DNA of 53,779 bases from Bacteroidaceae bacterium (lineage in GTDB: Bacteria > Bacteroidota > Bacteroidia > Bacteroidales > Bacteroidaceae), in the NCBI GenBank assembly GCA_017481875.1, contig JAFUOP010000021.1, forward strand, positions 1-53,779. The letters run 5' to 3'. The position numbers and the translations under genes were made by a program. The notes under the pieces are model-generated. The model was given only the letters and a program-made list of their open reading frames with translations. It was not told where the DNA came from and searched no databases. This document shows positions 24,746 to 33,381 of the stretch, one piece after another; position 1 is the stretch's first letter; each line of letters opens with the position of its first letter.

Positions 24746-26869
24746 TTATTTTTTCAACCATTTATCGAGCCAGGCAAAGTATGTGCGTTGCCACAGAATG
24801 CCATTCTGTGGTTTCAGTACCCAGTGGTTCTCGTCGGGGAAAAGGAGCAGCTGCGCAGGCACGCCTTTGAGCTTGGCGGCATTGAAGGCTGCCATAGACT
24901 GCGACGAAAGTATGCGGTAGTCGCGGTCGCCGTGAATGAGCAGAATAGGGGTGTCCCAGTTTTCTACAAATTTGTGGGGCGAGTTTGCAAACGACTTTTG
25001 TACCTGTGCGCTCTTTTCGTAAGGGGCACCGCCCAAATCCCAATTGGTGAACCAACTCTCCTCGGTCTCAAAGTACTGCTGTTCCATATTAAAGAAACCG
25101 TCGTGTGCAATAAATGCCTTGAAACGCTTGTTGTGGTGCCCCATCATCCACATTGCGGTGTAGCCGCCAAAGCTGGCACCCACGCAACCAAGGCGGTCGC
25201 TATCTACATAATCCTCGCGGGCAATGTCGTCAATGGCGGTAAAGAGGTCCTTCATACAGGCACCGCCGTAGTCGCCACTTATCTGCTCGTTCCATTCAGA
25301 GCCAAAGCCCGGGAGGCCGCGACGGTTGGTGGCTATCACTATGTAGCCATTGGCTGCCATTATCTGCATATTCCAACGGTAGCTCCAGAACTGGCTCACG
25401 GGCGATTGCGGTCCACCATTGCAGAATAGCAGGGTGGGGTATTTTTTGCTTGCATCGAAGTGCGGTGGGTATATCACCCACGAGTGCAAGTCTTTGCCGT
25501 CGAAGGTCTTGCACCAGCGTGCTTCCACATTGCCTATGGCTATCTGCGATAGTATGTGCTCGTTCTCGGCTGTGAGCTGTGCTATTCTGCCTTTGTTGTC
25601 TATTGCGTAAATGTCGCTTGGTGCGCTCATAGAACTGCGGTTCACAAGCAGTGTGCCTGTGGGTGTGGTGGCCACCGATGTGTAGTCGTAGTCGCCGTCG
25701 GTGAGCTTGGTGAGTGTGCCTTCGGTGGTTACGTTATACACCTGTGTGGTGCCGTGCCAGGTGCCTACAAAATAGAGGCTCTTGCTGTCGTTGGCCCAGC
25801 AGTAAGAATCTACGTTGCTGTCGAATGTGGGGCGGCCTTGCTCGTCGTCGGTGAGGTAGCGTTGCTTGCCTGTGGCTATGTCCATTATACACAGGCGGTT
25901 GCGGTCGCTCTCGTAACCGTCGCGTTTCATACTGAGCCACGCAATGTGTGTGCCGTCGGGCGAGAATGCGGGTGTGGTATCGTATCCGTAGTTGGCGGTC
26001 TCGCTGCTTTGCTTGCACAGGTTCTGTGTGGTGCCGTCCTCGGTGTTGTAGAGGAATATGTCGGTGTCGGTGCTAAGTGTGTAGGCTACACCGGTCTTTT
26101 TAATGCAGGAGTATGCTATCTGCTTTGAGTCGGCACTCCAGGCAAGCTGCTCTGTGCCACCGAAGGGGCGGTTGGGGCAGTCGTATGCAGTGCCCTCGAG
26201 CAGGTCGGTGCCCTCGTCTATGCTATTGCCGTCGAAGGTGGCGACAAAGGGGTGGGGAGCATCGGTTATCCACTCGTCCCAGTGCTTGTACATAAGGTCG
26301 TTTATAATGATGCCTTTGGACAATGAGAGGTCGGGGTGAAGGTCGGCTGTGCTATCTTTTATCTTCACACGCTTTATGAGAATGACCTTTGTTTCGCAGG
26401 GCGAAAAGAGGAAACCCTCAATGTCGCTGCTGCTGTTGGTAAGCTGCTTGCGCCCGCTGCCGTCGGGGTTCATCTCCCACACCTGGTTGCTGCCACCTTC
26501 GTTGGAGAGGAATGCTATCTTGCTGCCGCCCTTTATCCACGTTGCACCGGTTTCGTTGGCGGCGGTGGTGGTGAGCAGTGCTTTGTGGCTGCCGTCGGCA
26601 TTCATTGTGTTTATGGTGTGGTGGCTCTTGTTCTGCTCCACGCTGTAGTAGCTTATGCCGTAAAGTATTTTGTTGCCGTCGGGCGATGCTGCGGGGCTGC
26701 CCACGCGGCCCATAGCCCACAGAGCCTCGGGTGTCATAAGACCACCCTCAATTTTTATATCCGATTTGCCTATTACTGCGGGGCTTCCTTCGCTGCCTGT
26801 GTCGTTGCACCCGGCAAGCATCATTCCCGAGAGTGCCATTGCTGCCATAATTGTTACTCCTTTATTCAT
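24746..26869 (-). CDS. S9 family prolyl-oligopeptidase-like lipoprotein
   Basis: This 707-residue protein starts with a lipoprotein signal (MAALALSG-like hydrophobic stretch ending LAGC, cysteine near residue 21). A beta-propeller fills about 40-440, with WD40/TolB-like motifs such as SPDGTHIAWLS. The C-terminal alpha/beta hydrolase has nucleophile S566 in GASFGGY, an Asp in HGDRDYRI and a His in DENHWV. It resembles dipeptidyl-peptidase or acylaminoacyl-peptidase types of clan SC. It is probably anchored in the inner or outer membrane facing the periplasm and acts in protein catabolism. It likely shares a transcript with the downstream MFS gene. Confidence 0.9.
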   Translation of the reverse strand: MNKGVTIMAAMALSGMMLAGCNDTGSEGSPAVIGKSDIKIEGGLMTPEALWAMGRVGSPAASPDGNKILYGISYYSVEQNKSHHTINTMNADGSHKALLTTTAANETGATWIKGGSKIAFLSNEGGSNQVWEMNPDGSGRKQLTNSSSDIEGFLFSPCETKVILIKRVKIKDSTADLHPDLSLSKGIIINDLMYKHWDEWITDAPHPFVATFDGNSIDEGTDLLEGTAYDCPNRPFGGTEQLAWSADSKQIAYSCIKKTGVAYTLSTDTDIFLYNTEDGTTQNLCKQSSETANYGYDTTPAFSPDGTHIAWLSMKRDGYESDRNRLCIMDIATGKQRYLTDDEQGRPTFDSNVDSYCWANDSKSLYFVGTWHGTTQVYNVTTEGTLTKLTDGDYDYTSVATTPTGTLLVNRSSMSAPSDIYAIDNKGRIAQLTAENEHILSQIAIGNVEARWCKTFDGKDLHSWVIYPPHFDASKKYPTLLFCNGGPQSPVSQFWSYRWNMQIMAANGYIVIATNRRGLPGFGSEWNEQISGDYGGACMKDLFTAIDDIAREDYVDSDRLGCVGASFGGYTAMWMMGHHNKRFKAFIAHDGFFNMEQQYFETEESWFTNWDLGGAPYEKSAQVQKSFANSPHKFVENWDTPILLIHGDRDYRILSSQSMAAFNAAKLKGVPAQLLLFPDENHWVLKPQNGILWQRTYFAWLDKWLKK

Positions 26870-27092
26870 ATTGCTTTGTGTTTGTTGTTTTGCATTAAAT
26901 GTGCATAAAATATGCAGTTGTGTCTATAATTTAGCAAATTTAGTAATAAATATTCTCCTGCGCAATAGAAAGTGAATATTGTTGAGATATTAACTGAAGT
27001 ATCCATTGTCGCAAGCAGTGCTGTGGTTTCGCACTGCCGTTGAAAAACCACTAAAACAAGTTTTGTGGTTTCACTCGGCTTGCACTACTTTG
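26870..27092. other. Intergenic stretch with hairpins
   Basis: No gene is visible. A GCAGTGC / GCACTGC pair lies at about 27016-27039. A longer stem, AAACCAC with an inner AAAAC paired to GTTTT and GTGGTTT, lies at about 27047-27071, just before the repeat array. These are probably structural remnants or a terminator-like element between the divergent S9 peptidase and mtaB genes. Confidence 0.4.
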
Positions 27093-27353
27093 CTTGCTGC
27101 GCTTCGCGAAGATAGGCTGCGCCTCGGGATAAAAAATAAATGAATTTATTTTATTCTCCACTCAGCTTACACAACTTTGCTTGCTGCGCTTCGCGAAGAT
27201 AGGCTGCGCCTCGGGATAAAAAATAAATGAATTTATTTTATTCTCCACTCGGCTTGCACAACTTTGCTTGCTGCGCTTCGCGAAGATAGGCTGCGCCTCG
27301 GGATAAAAAATAAATGAATTTATTTTATTCTCCACTCGGCTTGCACTATCTTT
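27093..27353. repeat. Three tandem 87-bp CGAAGATA-type units
   Basis: Units start at 27093, 27180 and 27267 with a strict 87-bp period. Each contains GCGCTTCGCGAAGATAGG, CTGCGCCTCGGG, a perfect AAAATAAAT / ATTTATTTT inverted repeat, and CACTCGGCTTGCAC followed by a CTTTG. Units 1 and 2 end in ACAACTTTG; unit 3 ends in TATCTTTG, a full promoter box, just before mtaB. The copies are nearly identical, so the array is recent. There are no unique spacers, so this is not a CRISPR. The layout parallels the array at 4376-4740. Confidence 0.9.
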
Positions 27354-27354
27354 G
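27347..27354 (+). promoter_or_regulatory. Probable -7 box for mtaB
   Basis: TATCTTTG is the end of the third repeat unit and lies 20 bp before the mtaB ATG. No good -33 element is visible at the normal spacing. Confidence 0.5.
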
Positions 27355-27374
27355 TCATTGATTATATAATTACG

Positions 27375-28703
27375 ATGATAGATAATACTGTTTTTAAAGA
27401 TAAAAAGGCTGTTTATTACACGCTGGGTTGCAAGTTGAACTTTTCGGAGACGGCAACCATTGAACGTACGTTGCAGGAGGCGGGAATACGCACGGCACGC
27501 CGTGGCGAGAAGGCCGATATATGTGTGATAAACAGTTGTGCCGTAACGCAGGAGGCCGAAAAGAAGTGCCGCCAGGCTATTCATAAATTGGTGAGGCAAC
27601 ACCCGGGGGCGTACGTTGTAGTTACCGGTTGCTATGCGCAGCTGTCGCCCGAGAAACTATCCAAAGAACTTGGGGTGGACGTGGTGCTTGGCATCGATAA
27701 AAAGGGACAGGTGCTTGAACATCTTGGTAACTTGGAAAAGCACAACGAAGGTGGCGAGTGGTATGCACAGCCGTCGAAAGATGTGCGCAATTTTGTTCAC
27801 TCCTGCTCGCGTGGCGACCGTACACGTTATTTTCTAAAGGTTCAAGATGGTTGCGACTATTTCTGCACCTATTGTACCATTCCGTTTGCACGTGGTCGCA
27901 GCCGTAACCCGCAGGTGGCCGAGCTGGTGGAGCAGGCGCAAATGGCTGCACGTGAGGGTGGCAAGGAGATTGTTATAACAGGTGTGAATATTGGCGACTT
28001 TGGAAAATCAACGGGCGAGAGTTTTGTGTCGCTTGTGAAGGCTCTTGACGGGGTTGAGGGCATTGAGCGTTATCGCATATCCTCAATAGAGCCCAACCTT
28101 ATAACCGACGAGATTATAGGTTATATATCCACCTCGCGTAGTTTTATGCCACACCTGCATATACCGTTGCAGGCGGGTAGCGACGAGGTGCTGAAACTTA
28201 TGCATCGCCGCTACGACACCGCTTTTTTTGCCGAGAAAATTGCCACGGTGCGCCGCTTGTTGCCCGATGCCTTTATTGGTGTCGATGTCATTGTGGGCAC
28301 AAGAGGCGAGAGCGAGGAACTTTTTGAAAAGGCTTATAGTTTTATAAAGGGTCTCGATATTTCGCAGTTGCACGTCTTTAGTTACTCGGAACGCCCGGGT
28401 ACACAGGCTCTGAAGATTGACGGGGCTGTTGCACCTGCCGAGAAGCATCGCCGCAGTCGCCTGCTCATTGAACTTTCCGAGGAGAAACGCCTGGCGTTCT
28501 ATGAACGTTTTATAGGTAAGGAGGCTGTTGTGCTTTTTGAAAAACCACGTGCGGGTATGCCTATGGGTGGTTTTACAAGTAACTATATTAGGGTGGAGAT
28601 GCCTGCCAACCCTGCTTTTGTGAATCGCTTGGTGCGTGTGCGCCTTGGTGGGTTCAGCGAGGATAAACAGGCTCTTTTGGTAGAAGAGGTTTTGGAGCAG
28701 TGA
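27375..28703 (+). CDS. mtaB: tRNA t6A37 methylthiotransferase
   Basis: This 442-residue radical-SAM enzyme inserts a methylthio group at C2 of t6A37 in tRNA. The N-terminal UPF0004 domain carries cluster cysteines C19, C55 and C86, and the radical-SAM motif is C160-x3-C164-x2-C167 (CDYFCTYC). A C-terminal TRAM domain (EAVVLFEKPRAGMPMGGFTS and beyond) binds RNA. The sequence fits MtaB better than MiaB or RimO by its N-terminus and by the CTIPFARGRSR stretch. Its substrate base is made through the Sua5/TsaC product at 18716. The downstream glycosyltransferase start overlaps its stop by one base. Confidence 0.93.
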   Translation: MIDNTVFKDKKAVYYTLGCKLNFSETATIERTLQEAGIRTARRGEKADICVINSCAVTQEAEKKCRQAIHKLVRQHPGAYVVVTGCYAQLSPEKLSKELGVDVVLGIDKKGQVLEHLGNLEKHNEGGEWYAQPSKDVRNFVHSCSRGDRTRYFLKVQDGCDYFCTYCTIPFARGRSRNPQVAELVEQAQMAAREGGKEIVITGVNIGDFGKSTGESFVSLVKALDGVEGIERYRISSIEPNLITDEIIGYISTSRSFMPHLHIPLQAGSDEVLKLMHRRYDTAFFAEKIATVRRLLPDAFIGVDVIVGTRGESEELFEKAYSFIKGLDISQLHVFSYSERPGTQALKIDGAVAPAEKHRRSRLLIELSEEKRLAFYERFIGKEAVVLFEKPRAGMPMGGFTSNYIRVEMPANPAFVNRLVRVRLGGFSEDKQALLVEEVLEQ

Positions 28704-29725
28704 TGAACAAGGTAGCGGTAGTAATTCTTAATTATAACGGTGCGGATATGCTTGCCCGTTTTCTTCCCTCGGTGGTGGAGTATTCCCCCGAGGCACAGGT
28801 TATTGTGGCCGATAATGGCTCTACCGACGATTCTGTGGCGCAGGTACGTGCTCTTTTTCCCGCAGTTGAGGTTATAGAGCTTGGCTCCAATTTTGGTTTT
28901 GCCGAGGGGTACAACCGTGCTCTTGCACAAGTGAGTGCCGAATATTATATATTGCTGAATAGCGACGTGAAGGTTACCCGCGGGTGGATTGCCCCGCTGC
29001 TTGCGCAAATGGAGGCTTGTGAGCAGGTGGTTGCCTGCCAGCCCAAGTTACTCTCCTATAATAAAAAAACTCATTTTGAGTATGCAGGTGCGGCGGGTGG
29101 TTTCATCGACAAATATGGCTACCCCTATTGTCGTGGCCGCCTTTTTGATACCGTGGAGCCCGACAACGGGCAGTACGACGCTCCTTGCCCTGTGTTTTGG
29201 GCTACAGGTGCTGCGCTTATGGTGCGCAGCAGTGTGTTCAAGACTGTGGGTGGGCTCGATGGCTCTTTCTTTGCTCATATGGAGGAGATTGACCTCTGCT
29301 GGCGTATGCTGGCGCGGGGTGGTGTGGTTATGGCTGTTCCCGCGAGTGTGGTGTATCACGTGGGTGGCGCAACGCTTGCAAAGAGCAATCCGCGAAAAAC
29401 TTATCTCAACTTCAGAAACAACCTGTTGCTTCTCTATAAAAACCTGCCTGCCGGGCAGTTGGCTGCGGTGTTGCGTGTGCGTTCCGTGCTCGACTATGTG
29501 GCGGCGGTTAAGTTTTTGCTCACAGGTTGCTGGGGTGATTTCAAGGCGGTGCTGCGTGCACGTCGCGATTTTAACCGCATAAAAAAAGATTACACGGCAG
29601 CCCGCAATGAGAATATGAGGCTTGCAGTTACGGTACCTGCCACAAGCGGTTTTTCGCTTCTGTGGCAGTATTACGCCAAGGGTAAGCGTCTTTTTACGCA
29701 ACTGCCGAAGGGCGTGAACGATTGA
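28703..29725 (+). CDS. Family 2 glycosyltransferase
   Basis: This 340-residue protein begins at ATG 28703, within the TGATG junction with mtaB. It has the GT2 layout of the rhamnosyl/WbbL-like group: VAVVILNYNG, VADNGSTDDSV, ILLNSDVKVTRGW with the metal-binding region, ATGAALMVRSSVF, and the acceptor-side EEIDLCWRMLARG. A C-terminal stretch with hydrophobic segments follows. It probably transfers a sugar to a lipid-linked or surface glycan, but the donor is unknown. The neighbours are tRNA and rRNA modification genes, so the operon link does not explain its role. Confidence 0.87.
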   Translation: MNKVAVVILNYNGADMLARFLPSVVEYSPEAQVIVADNGSTDDSVAQVRALFPAVEVIELGSNFGFAEGYNRALAQVSAEYYILLNSDVKVTRGWIAPLLAQMEACEQVVACQPKLLSYNKKTHFEYAGAAGGFIDKYGYPYCRGRLFDTVEPDNGQYDAPCPVFWATGAALMVRSSVFKTVGGLDGSFFAHMEEIDLCWRMLARGGVVMAVPASVVYHVGGATLAKSNPRKTYLNFRNNLLLLYKNLPAGQLAAVLRVRSVLDYVAAVKFLLTGCWGDFKAVLRARRDFNRIKKDYTAARNENMRLAVTVPATSGFSLLWQYYAKGKRLFTQLPKGVND

Positions 29726-29739
29726 ATAATATAAATAAA

Positions 29740-30444
29740 ATGGATATAGCACTTTATCTGTTGCCCGTTACTTTGGGCAACACTCCGTTGAACAATGTAT
29801 TGCCGCAGTACAATGCTGAGATAATTTCGGGTATCCGCTACTTTATTGTGGAGGACGTGCGCTCGGCAAGGCGTTTCTTGCGTGCGGTAGATTCCCGGTT
29901 TGATATAGATGGCTCGCAGTTCTTTGAACTTAACAAGCACACATCACCTGCCGACATTGCGGGCTATTTGAAGCCTTTGCAAGAGGGCAAGTCTATGGGC
30001 GTGATTTCTGAAGCGGGCTGCCCTGCCGTGGCCGACCCGGGTGCCGATGTGGTTGCCATTGCGCAGCGTAAAGGGCTCAAGGTGGTGCCGCTTGTGGGCC
30101 CCTCGAGCATTATTCTTTCCGTAATGGCATCGGGCTTCAACGGGCAGAGTTTTGCTTTCCACGGCTATCTGCCCATAAAACCCGAGGAGCGTGCAAAAAC
30201 GTTGCGTAAATTGGAGCAACGTGTCTATAACGAGGACCAGACACAGCTGTTTATTGAAACTCCTTATCGCAATGGCAAGATGATTGAAGATATTTTGAAG
30301 AACTGCCGCCCGCAGACTAAGTTGTGCATTGCGGCCAATCTCACTTGTGCCGATGAGTTTGTGCGCACACGCACTGTGAAGGAGTGGAAGAACCGTGTTC
30401 CCGACCTTTCCAAAATTCCTTGTATTTTCCTTATTTACAAGTAA
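29740..30444 (+). CDS. RsmI-like SAM methyltransferase (tetrapyrrole methylase fold)
   Basis: This 234-residue protein is taken from ATG 29740 (MDIALYLLPVTLGN). It has the tetrapyrrole-methylase fold: the N-terminal strand with LYLLPVTLGNTPL, then SEAGCPAVADPGADVV, the GPSSIILSVMASGFNGQSF loop and FHGYLP, all shared with RsmI. RsmI itself 2'-O-methylates C1402 of 16S rRNA. This copy is shorter, without the C-terminal ~40 residues, and its N-terminal AAEDTR-type motif reads IVEDVR. I treat it as a Bacteroidota RsmI-like enzyme with unproven substrate. It ends 2 bp before the convergent MscS gene. Confidence 0.85.
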   Translation: MDIALYLLPVTLGNTPLNNVLPQYNAEIISGIRYFIVEDVRSARRFLRAVDSRFDIDGSQFFELNKHTSPADIAGYLKPLQEGKSMGVISEAGCPAVADPGADVVAIAQRKGLKVVPLVGPSSIILSVMASGFNGQSFAFHGYLPIKPEERAKTLRKLEQRVYNEDQTQLFIETPYRNGKMIEDILKNCRPQTKLCIAANLTCADEFVRTRTVKEWKNRVPDLSKIPCIFLIYK

Positions 30445-30446
30445 TC

Positions 30447-31625
30447 TTATATATGCCTGTGGGCGAAGTCGCTGCCTGCCGGTGCCTGGAATGCCTTTAT
30501 ACCAAACTCGGGCAGCATAGCTATGATGTGTTCGAACACATCGGCTTGCAGGTGCTCGTAGGCCACCCAGGCTGTGTTGGCCGAAAAGAAATAGAGCTCA
30601 AGCGGCAGTCCCTGTGAGGTGGGTTGCAGCTGGCGCACCATAAGAGTCATATATTTGTTTACACGCGGGTTGTTGCGCAGGTATATGTCTATGAAATTGC
30701 GTAACACGGTGAGGTTTACAACCTCCTCGCTGCTGTCGAGCCCCTCCATCCATCCCTTTTGCGTGAATTTTTCTATTTGCTCTTTGGTGCAGAATCCTAT
30801 AGAGTTCATATCTATGTAGATGGATCGCTTTATGCGCCTGCCGCCGCTGTCGAACATTCCTCGCCAGTTCTGGAACGATTCGCTCACGAGTATATAGGGA
30901 GGGATGGTGGTTATAGTCTTGTCCCAGTTCTGAACTTTTACGGTTGTGAGGGTAACCTCCACCACCATACCGTCGGCATCGTGCTTGGGCAATGTTATCC
31001 AGTCACCCGGGCGCAACATATCGTTGACCGATAATTGCACGCCTGCCACAAGTCCCATAATGGGGTCCTTGAATACGAGCATCAGTACTGCCGCCATTGC
31101 TCCAAGGCCGGTAAGTACCTTGGCGGGGTTCTTGTCTATGACGATGCTTATCATAATTATTGCCCCAATACATATTGCAATAATCTTGAACATTTGGAAC
31201 ACGCCTTTGAGTGTTTTGTTCCTCAAGTTGCTGTTTTGGTTCGCAAGGTCGTGCAGCGCGTTGAGAATGGCAAATGCTAACTTTATGGCGCAGGCCGTGA
31301 TGTATATGTCGAGCACTTTCACTGTCCAAAAGAAAATATCTCCCTCAGTGTCGAACATTCTTGGCAACAGCATATGCAACAATACCGGTGGCAATATTTG
31401 GCAGCAACTTGTCATCACATTCTCGTTGAAGAGAATGTCATCCCACGACGATCGTGTGCTGCGGGTGATTTTGTTGGTGATAGGTATGAAAATTCTGCGG
31501 CAAAGCGCATTGGCAAGATGTAGCAGCAGTATGCCGGCTGCAACAAACACGGAAAACCGCAACATATGATTGCTGTGCCATAATTGCAATATGCTGTCGA
31601 TCTCTATAAAGCTAAGTATGTTCAT
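30447..31625 (-). CDS. MscS family mechanosensitive channel
   Basis: This 392-residue inner-membrane protein starts at ATG 31625 (MNILSFIEIDSILQLWHSNH). It has four or five transmembrane helices in the first ~190 residues. The pore-lining helix region (VLTGLGAMAAVLMLVFKDPI) is followed by the MscS beta domain (GLVAGVQLSVNDMLRPGDWI) and cytosolic domain. It opens under membrane tension to release solutes. It resembles the YbdG-type branch, with extra N-terminal helices, more than minimal MscS. A second MscS gene is at 38994. It converges on the RsmI-like gene with a 2-bp gap and no terminator between. Confidence 0.88.
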   Translation of the reverse strand: MNILSFIEIDSILQLWHSNHMLRFSVFVAAGILLLHLANALCRRIFIPITNKITRSTRSSWDDILFNENVMTSCCQILPPVLLHMLLPRMFDTEGDIFFWTVKVLDIYITACAIKLAFAILNALHDLANQNSNLRNKTLKGVFQMFKIIAICIGAIIMISIVIDKNPAKVLTGLGAMAAVLMLVFKDPIMGLVAGVQLSVNDMLRPGDWITLPKHDADGMVVEVTLTTVKVQNWDKTITTIPPYILVSESFQNWRGMFDSGGRRIKRSIYIDMNSIGFCTKEQIEKFTQKGWMEGLDSSEEVVNLTVLRNFIDIYLRNNPRVNKYMTLMVRQLQPTSQGLPLELYFFSANTAWVAYEHLQADVFEHIIAMLPEFGIKAFQAPAGSDFAHRHI

Positions 31626-31747
31626 TTTAGAAGGTGGGTTATATGCTTTAATGTTTTTTGTGTTGCAAAAATAGTATAAATAAACGAAAATCAGTTGTTT
31701 GTCACTCTTTCTTTTTACAGGCTGTTCGTAGCTTGTGTGGGGAGTAA

Positions 31748-31792
31748 ACAAGATAGCCGAGTCAAAAATTTTTCTTGACTCGGCTATCTTGT
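31748..31792 (-). terminator. Terminator of the lyase gene
   Basis: A perfect 18-bp stem (31748-31765 with 31775-31792) with a T-rich loop, 15 bp past the stop codon of the tryptophanase-like gene. Confidence 0.9.
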
Positions 31793-31806
31793 ATGTTTGC
31801 AGGGAA

Positions 31807-33258
31807 TTATAGGCTGTCGCCAAAATCCTCGCGGAATTTTGCAGCGAGTTTCTCTTGCCAGTCGCCAATGGGAACGAGACGGCCAAAGAAGAAACGCAGC
31901 ACGTTGGGCTCCTCAACCCACTTAAGACCACCGATGAGGTGGCGGTTGTCGTAGAGCCATTTAACGCGGTCGGCGCAATATTTAATCTGTGAAAGGGTGA
32001 ACACGCGACGGGGGCAGGCAAGGCGCACAAGCTCCATCTCGGCAAAGTGCTCGCTACCATCGGGCTCACGCTGCTCCGAGAGTGTTCCGCGCTCCATACC
32101 ACGAACACCACCAGCAATGTAGAGGGCTACTGCAAGCGCACCTGCGGGGTATTGGTTCTGGGGCATTCCTTTGAGGAACTCCATTGCGTTGATGTGTGCT
32201 CCCAAGCCACCTGCGGGCAGAATCATAGGTACACCGTAGTCGTTGAGCTCTTTTACAAGGTGCTCGATGAAGATGGGGCCCTGGCTGATGATGTCCTCGT
32301 CGAGTGTCTCCAGCAGACCAACGGCCATAGCCTCCATTGAACGCACTTCCATACCTCCATAAGTGAGGAAGCCTTCGTAGAGGGGGATAAACTCCTTCAT
32401 CTTTATGATAAGCTGCTCGTTGTTCGAGATAATGGCACCGCCACGAGCAAAACCGAGTTTGCGGCTCGAGAAGTAGATGAGGTCCATCTGGTCGCTCAAT
32501 GTGCGTATAATCTCCTTGATGCTCATATTCTTGCAAGCCTCCTCACGTGTCTTTATGAAGTGGAGGTTGTCTTGCAGAAGCGATGCGTCGAGCAGGCTCA
32601 TTACACCATATTTCTTACAAATTGCAGCCACTTTGAGCATATTGTCGAGTGAAAGTGGCTGGCCGCCAATGAGGTTGGTACCTGCCTCTATACGCACGAA
32701 AGGTACGTGCTCGGGGCCCACCTCTTTAATAATTTCTTCGAGGCGTACAAGGTCGAAGTTCCCTTTGAAGGGGTTGTCGCTTTGTGCAACGAGGCCCTTC
32801 TCGTCGATAACCTCAACAACCGAGCCGCCACGACGTGTGATGTGCGATTTTGTAGTTGTGAAGTGGTAGTTCATGGGAACCACGTCGCCGGGCTTTACAA
32901 ATGTCTCGGCAAGGATATTCTCACAAGCGCGGCCTTGGTGGGCGGGCAAGAAGTACTCTGTGCCGAATACCTCCTTAAGAACTTTCATCAAGCGGTTGCA
33001 GGTCTCGGAACCGGCGTAAGAGTCGTCGGCCTGGAACATTGCTGCTACCTGGTTGTCGGACATTGCATTTACACCCGAGTCGGTGAGCATATCCATAAAT
33101 ACATCTTTATTTTGTAGCAGGAAAGTGTTGTTTCCGGCTTCGTTTATGAGCTTAACGCGCTCTTCAACTGTGGGTAGGTAGAGCTTTTGTACCACGCGTA
33201 CTTTGTGCATTTCCAAGGGTACTTGCTCTTCTTGTTTGTAAAATTTAATTTGAGACAT
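31807..33258 (-). CDS. Divergent tryptophanase/tyrosine phenol-lyase family enzyme
   Basis: This 483-residue PLP enzyme belongs to the beta-eliminating lyases (tryptophanase / tyrosine phenol-lyase). Shared family marks include TDSGVNAMSDNQVAAM, PAHQGRACENI, YHFTTTKSHI, the NPFKGNFD segment and EGFLTYGGMEVRSMEAMAVG. The likely PLP lysine is K267 in SSRKLGFARGG. In known enzymes this loop reads SxKKDxxVxxGG, so the aspartate after the lysine is lost and the loop is one residue shorter. It may cut tryptophan to indole, or act on tyrosine or another amino acid; I cannot assign the substrate. It has its own terminator, no adjacent TnaB-type permease, and no visible TnaC leader. Confidence 0.8.
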   Translation of the reverse strand: MSQIKFYKQEEQVPLEMHKVRVVQKLYLPTVEERVKLINEAGNNTFLLQNKDVFMDMLTDSGVNAMSDNQVAAMFQADDSYAGSETCNRLMKVLKEVFGTEYFLPAHQGRACENILAETFVKPGDVVPMNYHFTTTKSHITRRGGSVVEVIDEKGLVAQSDNPFKGNFDLVRLEEIIKEVGPEHVPFVRIEAGTNLIGGQPLSLDNMLKVAAICKKYGVMSLLDASLLQDNLHFIKTREEACKNMSIKEIIRTLSDQMDLIYFSSRKLGFARGGAIISNNEQLIIKMKEFIPLYEGFLTYGGMEVRSMEAMAVGLLETLDEDIISQGPIFIEHLVKELNDYGVPMILPAGGLGAHINAMEFLKGMPQNQYPAGALAVALYIAGGVRGMERGTLSEQREPDGSEHFAEMELVRLACPRRVFTLSQIKYCADRVKWLYDNRHLIGGLKWVEEPNVLRFFFGRLVPIGDWQEKLAAKFREDFGDSL

Positions 33259-33381
33259 GGTGCTTTGTATTATTCTTTAATTATTAGTCTTTTTTTTGTA
33301 AGCGGTTGCAAATGTAATGAATTCTGTAATAAAAAAGTAGTTTTGTCTCTCTTTTTCTGAAAAAATGTTAGCAAAAATGGA

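Noticed and set aside
24746-26869. Polysaccharide-utilisation locus
   Set aside because: No SusC/SusD pair or glycoside hydrolase is present; the ECF sigma factor nearby is not FecR-linked.
27093-27353. CRISPR array
   Set aside because: There are three tandem 87-bp units with no unique spacers, the periodicity includes the whole unit, and no cas genes are near.
33259-33381. TnaC-like leader peptide before the tryptophanase-like gene
   Set aside because: The gap is A/T-rich and no short frame with a Trp codon followed by a stop is evident.
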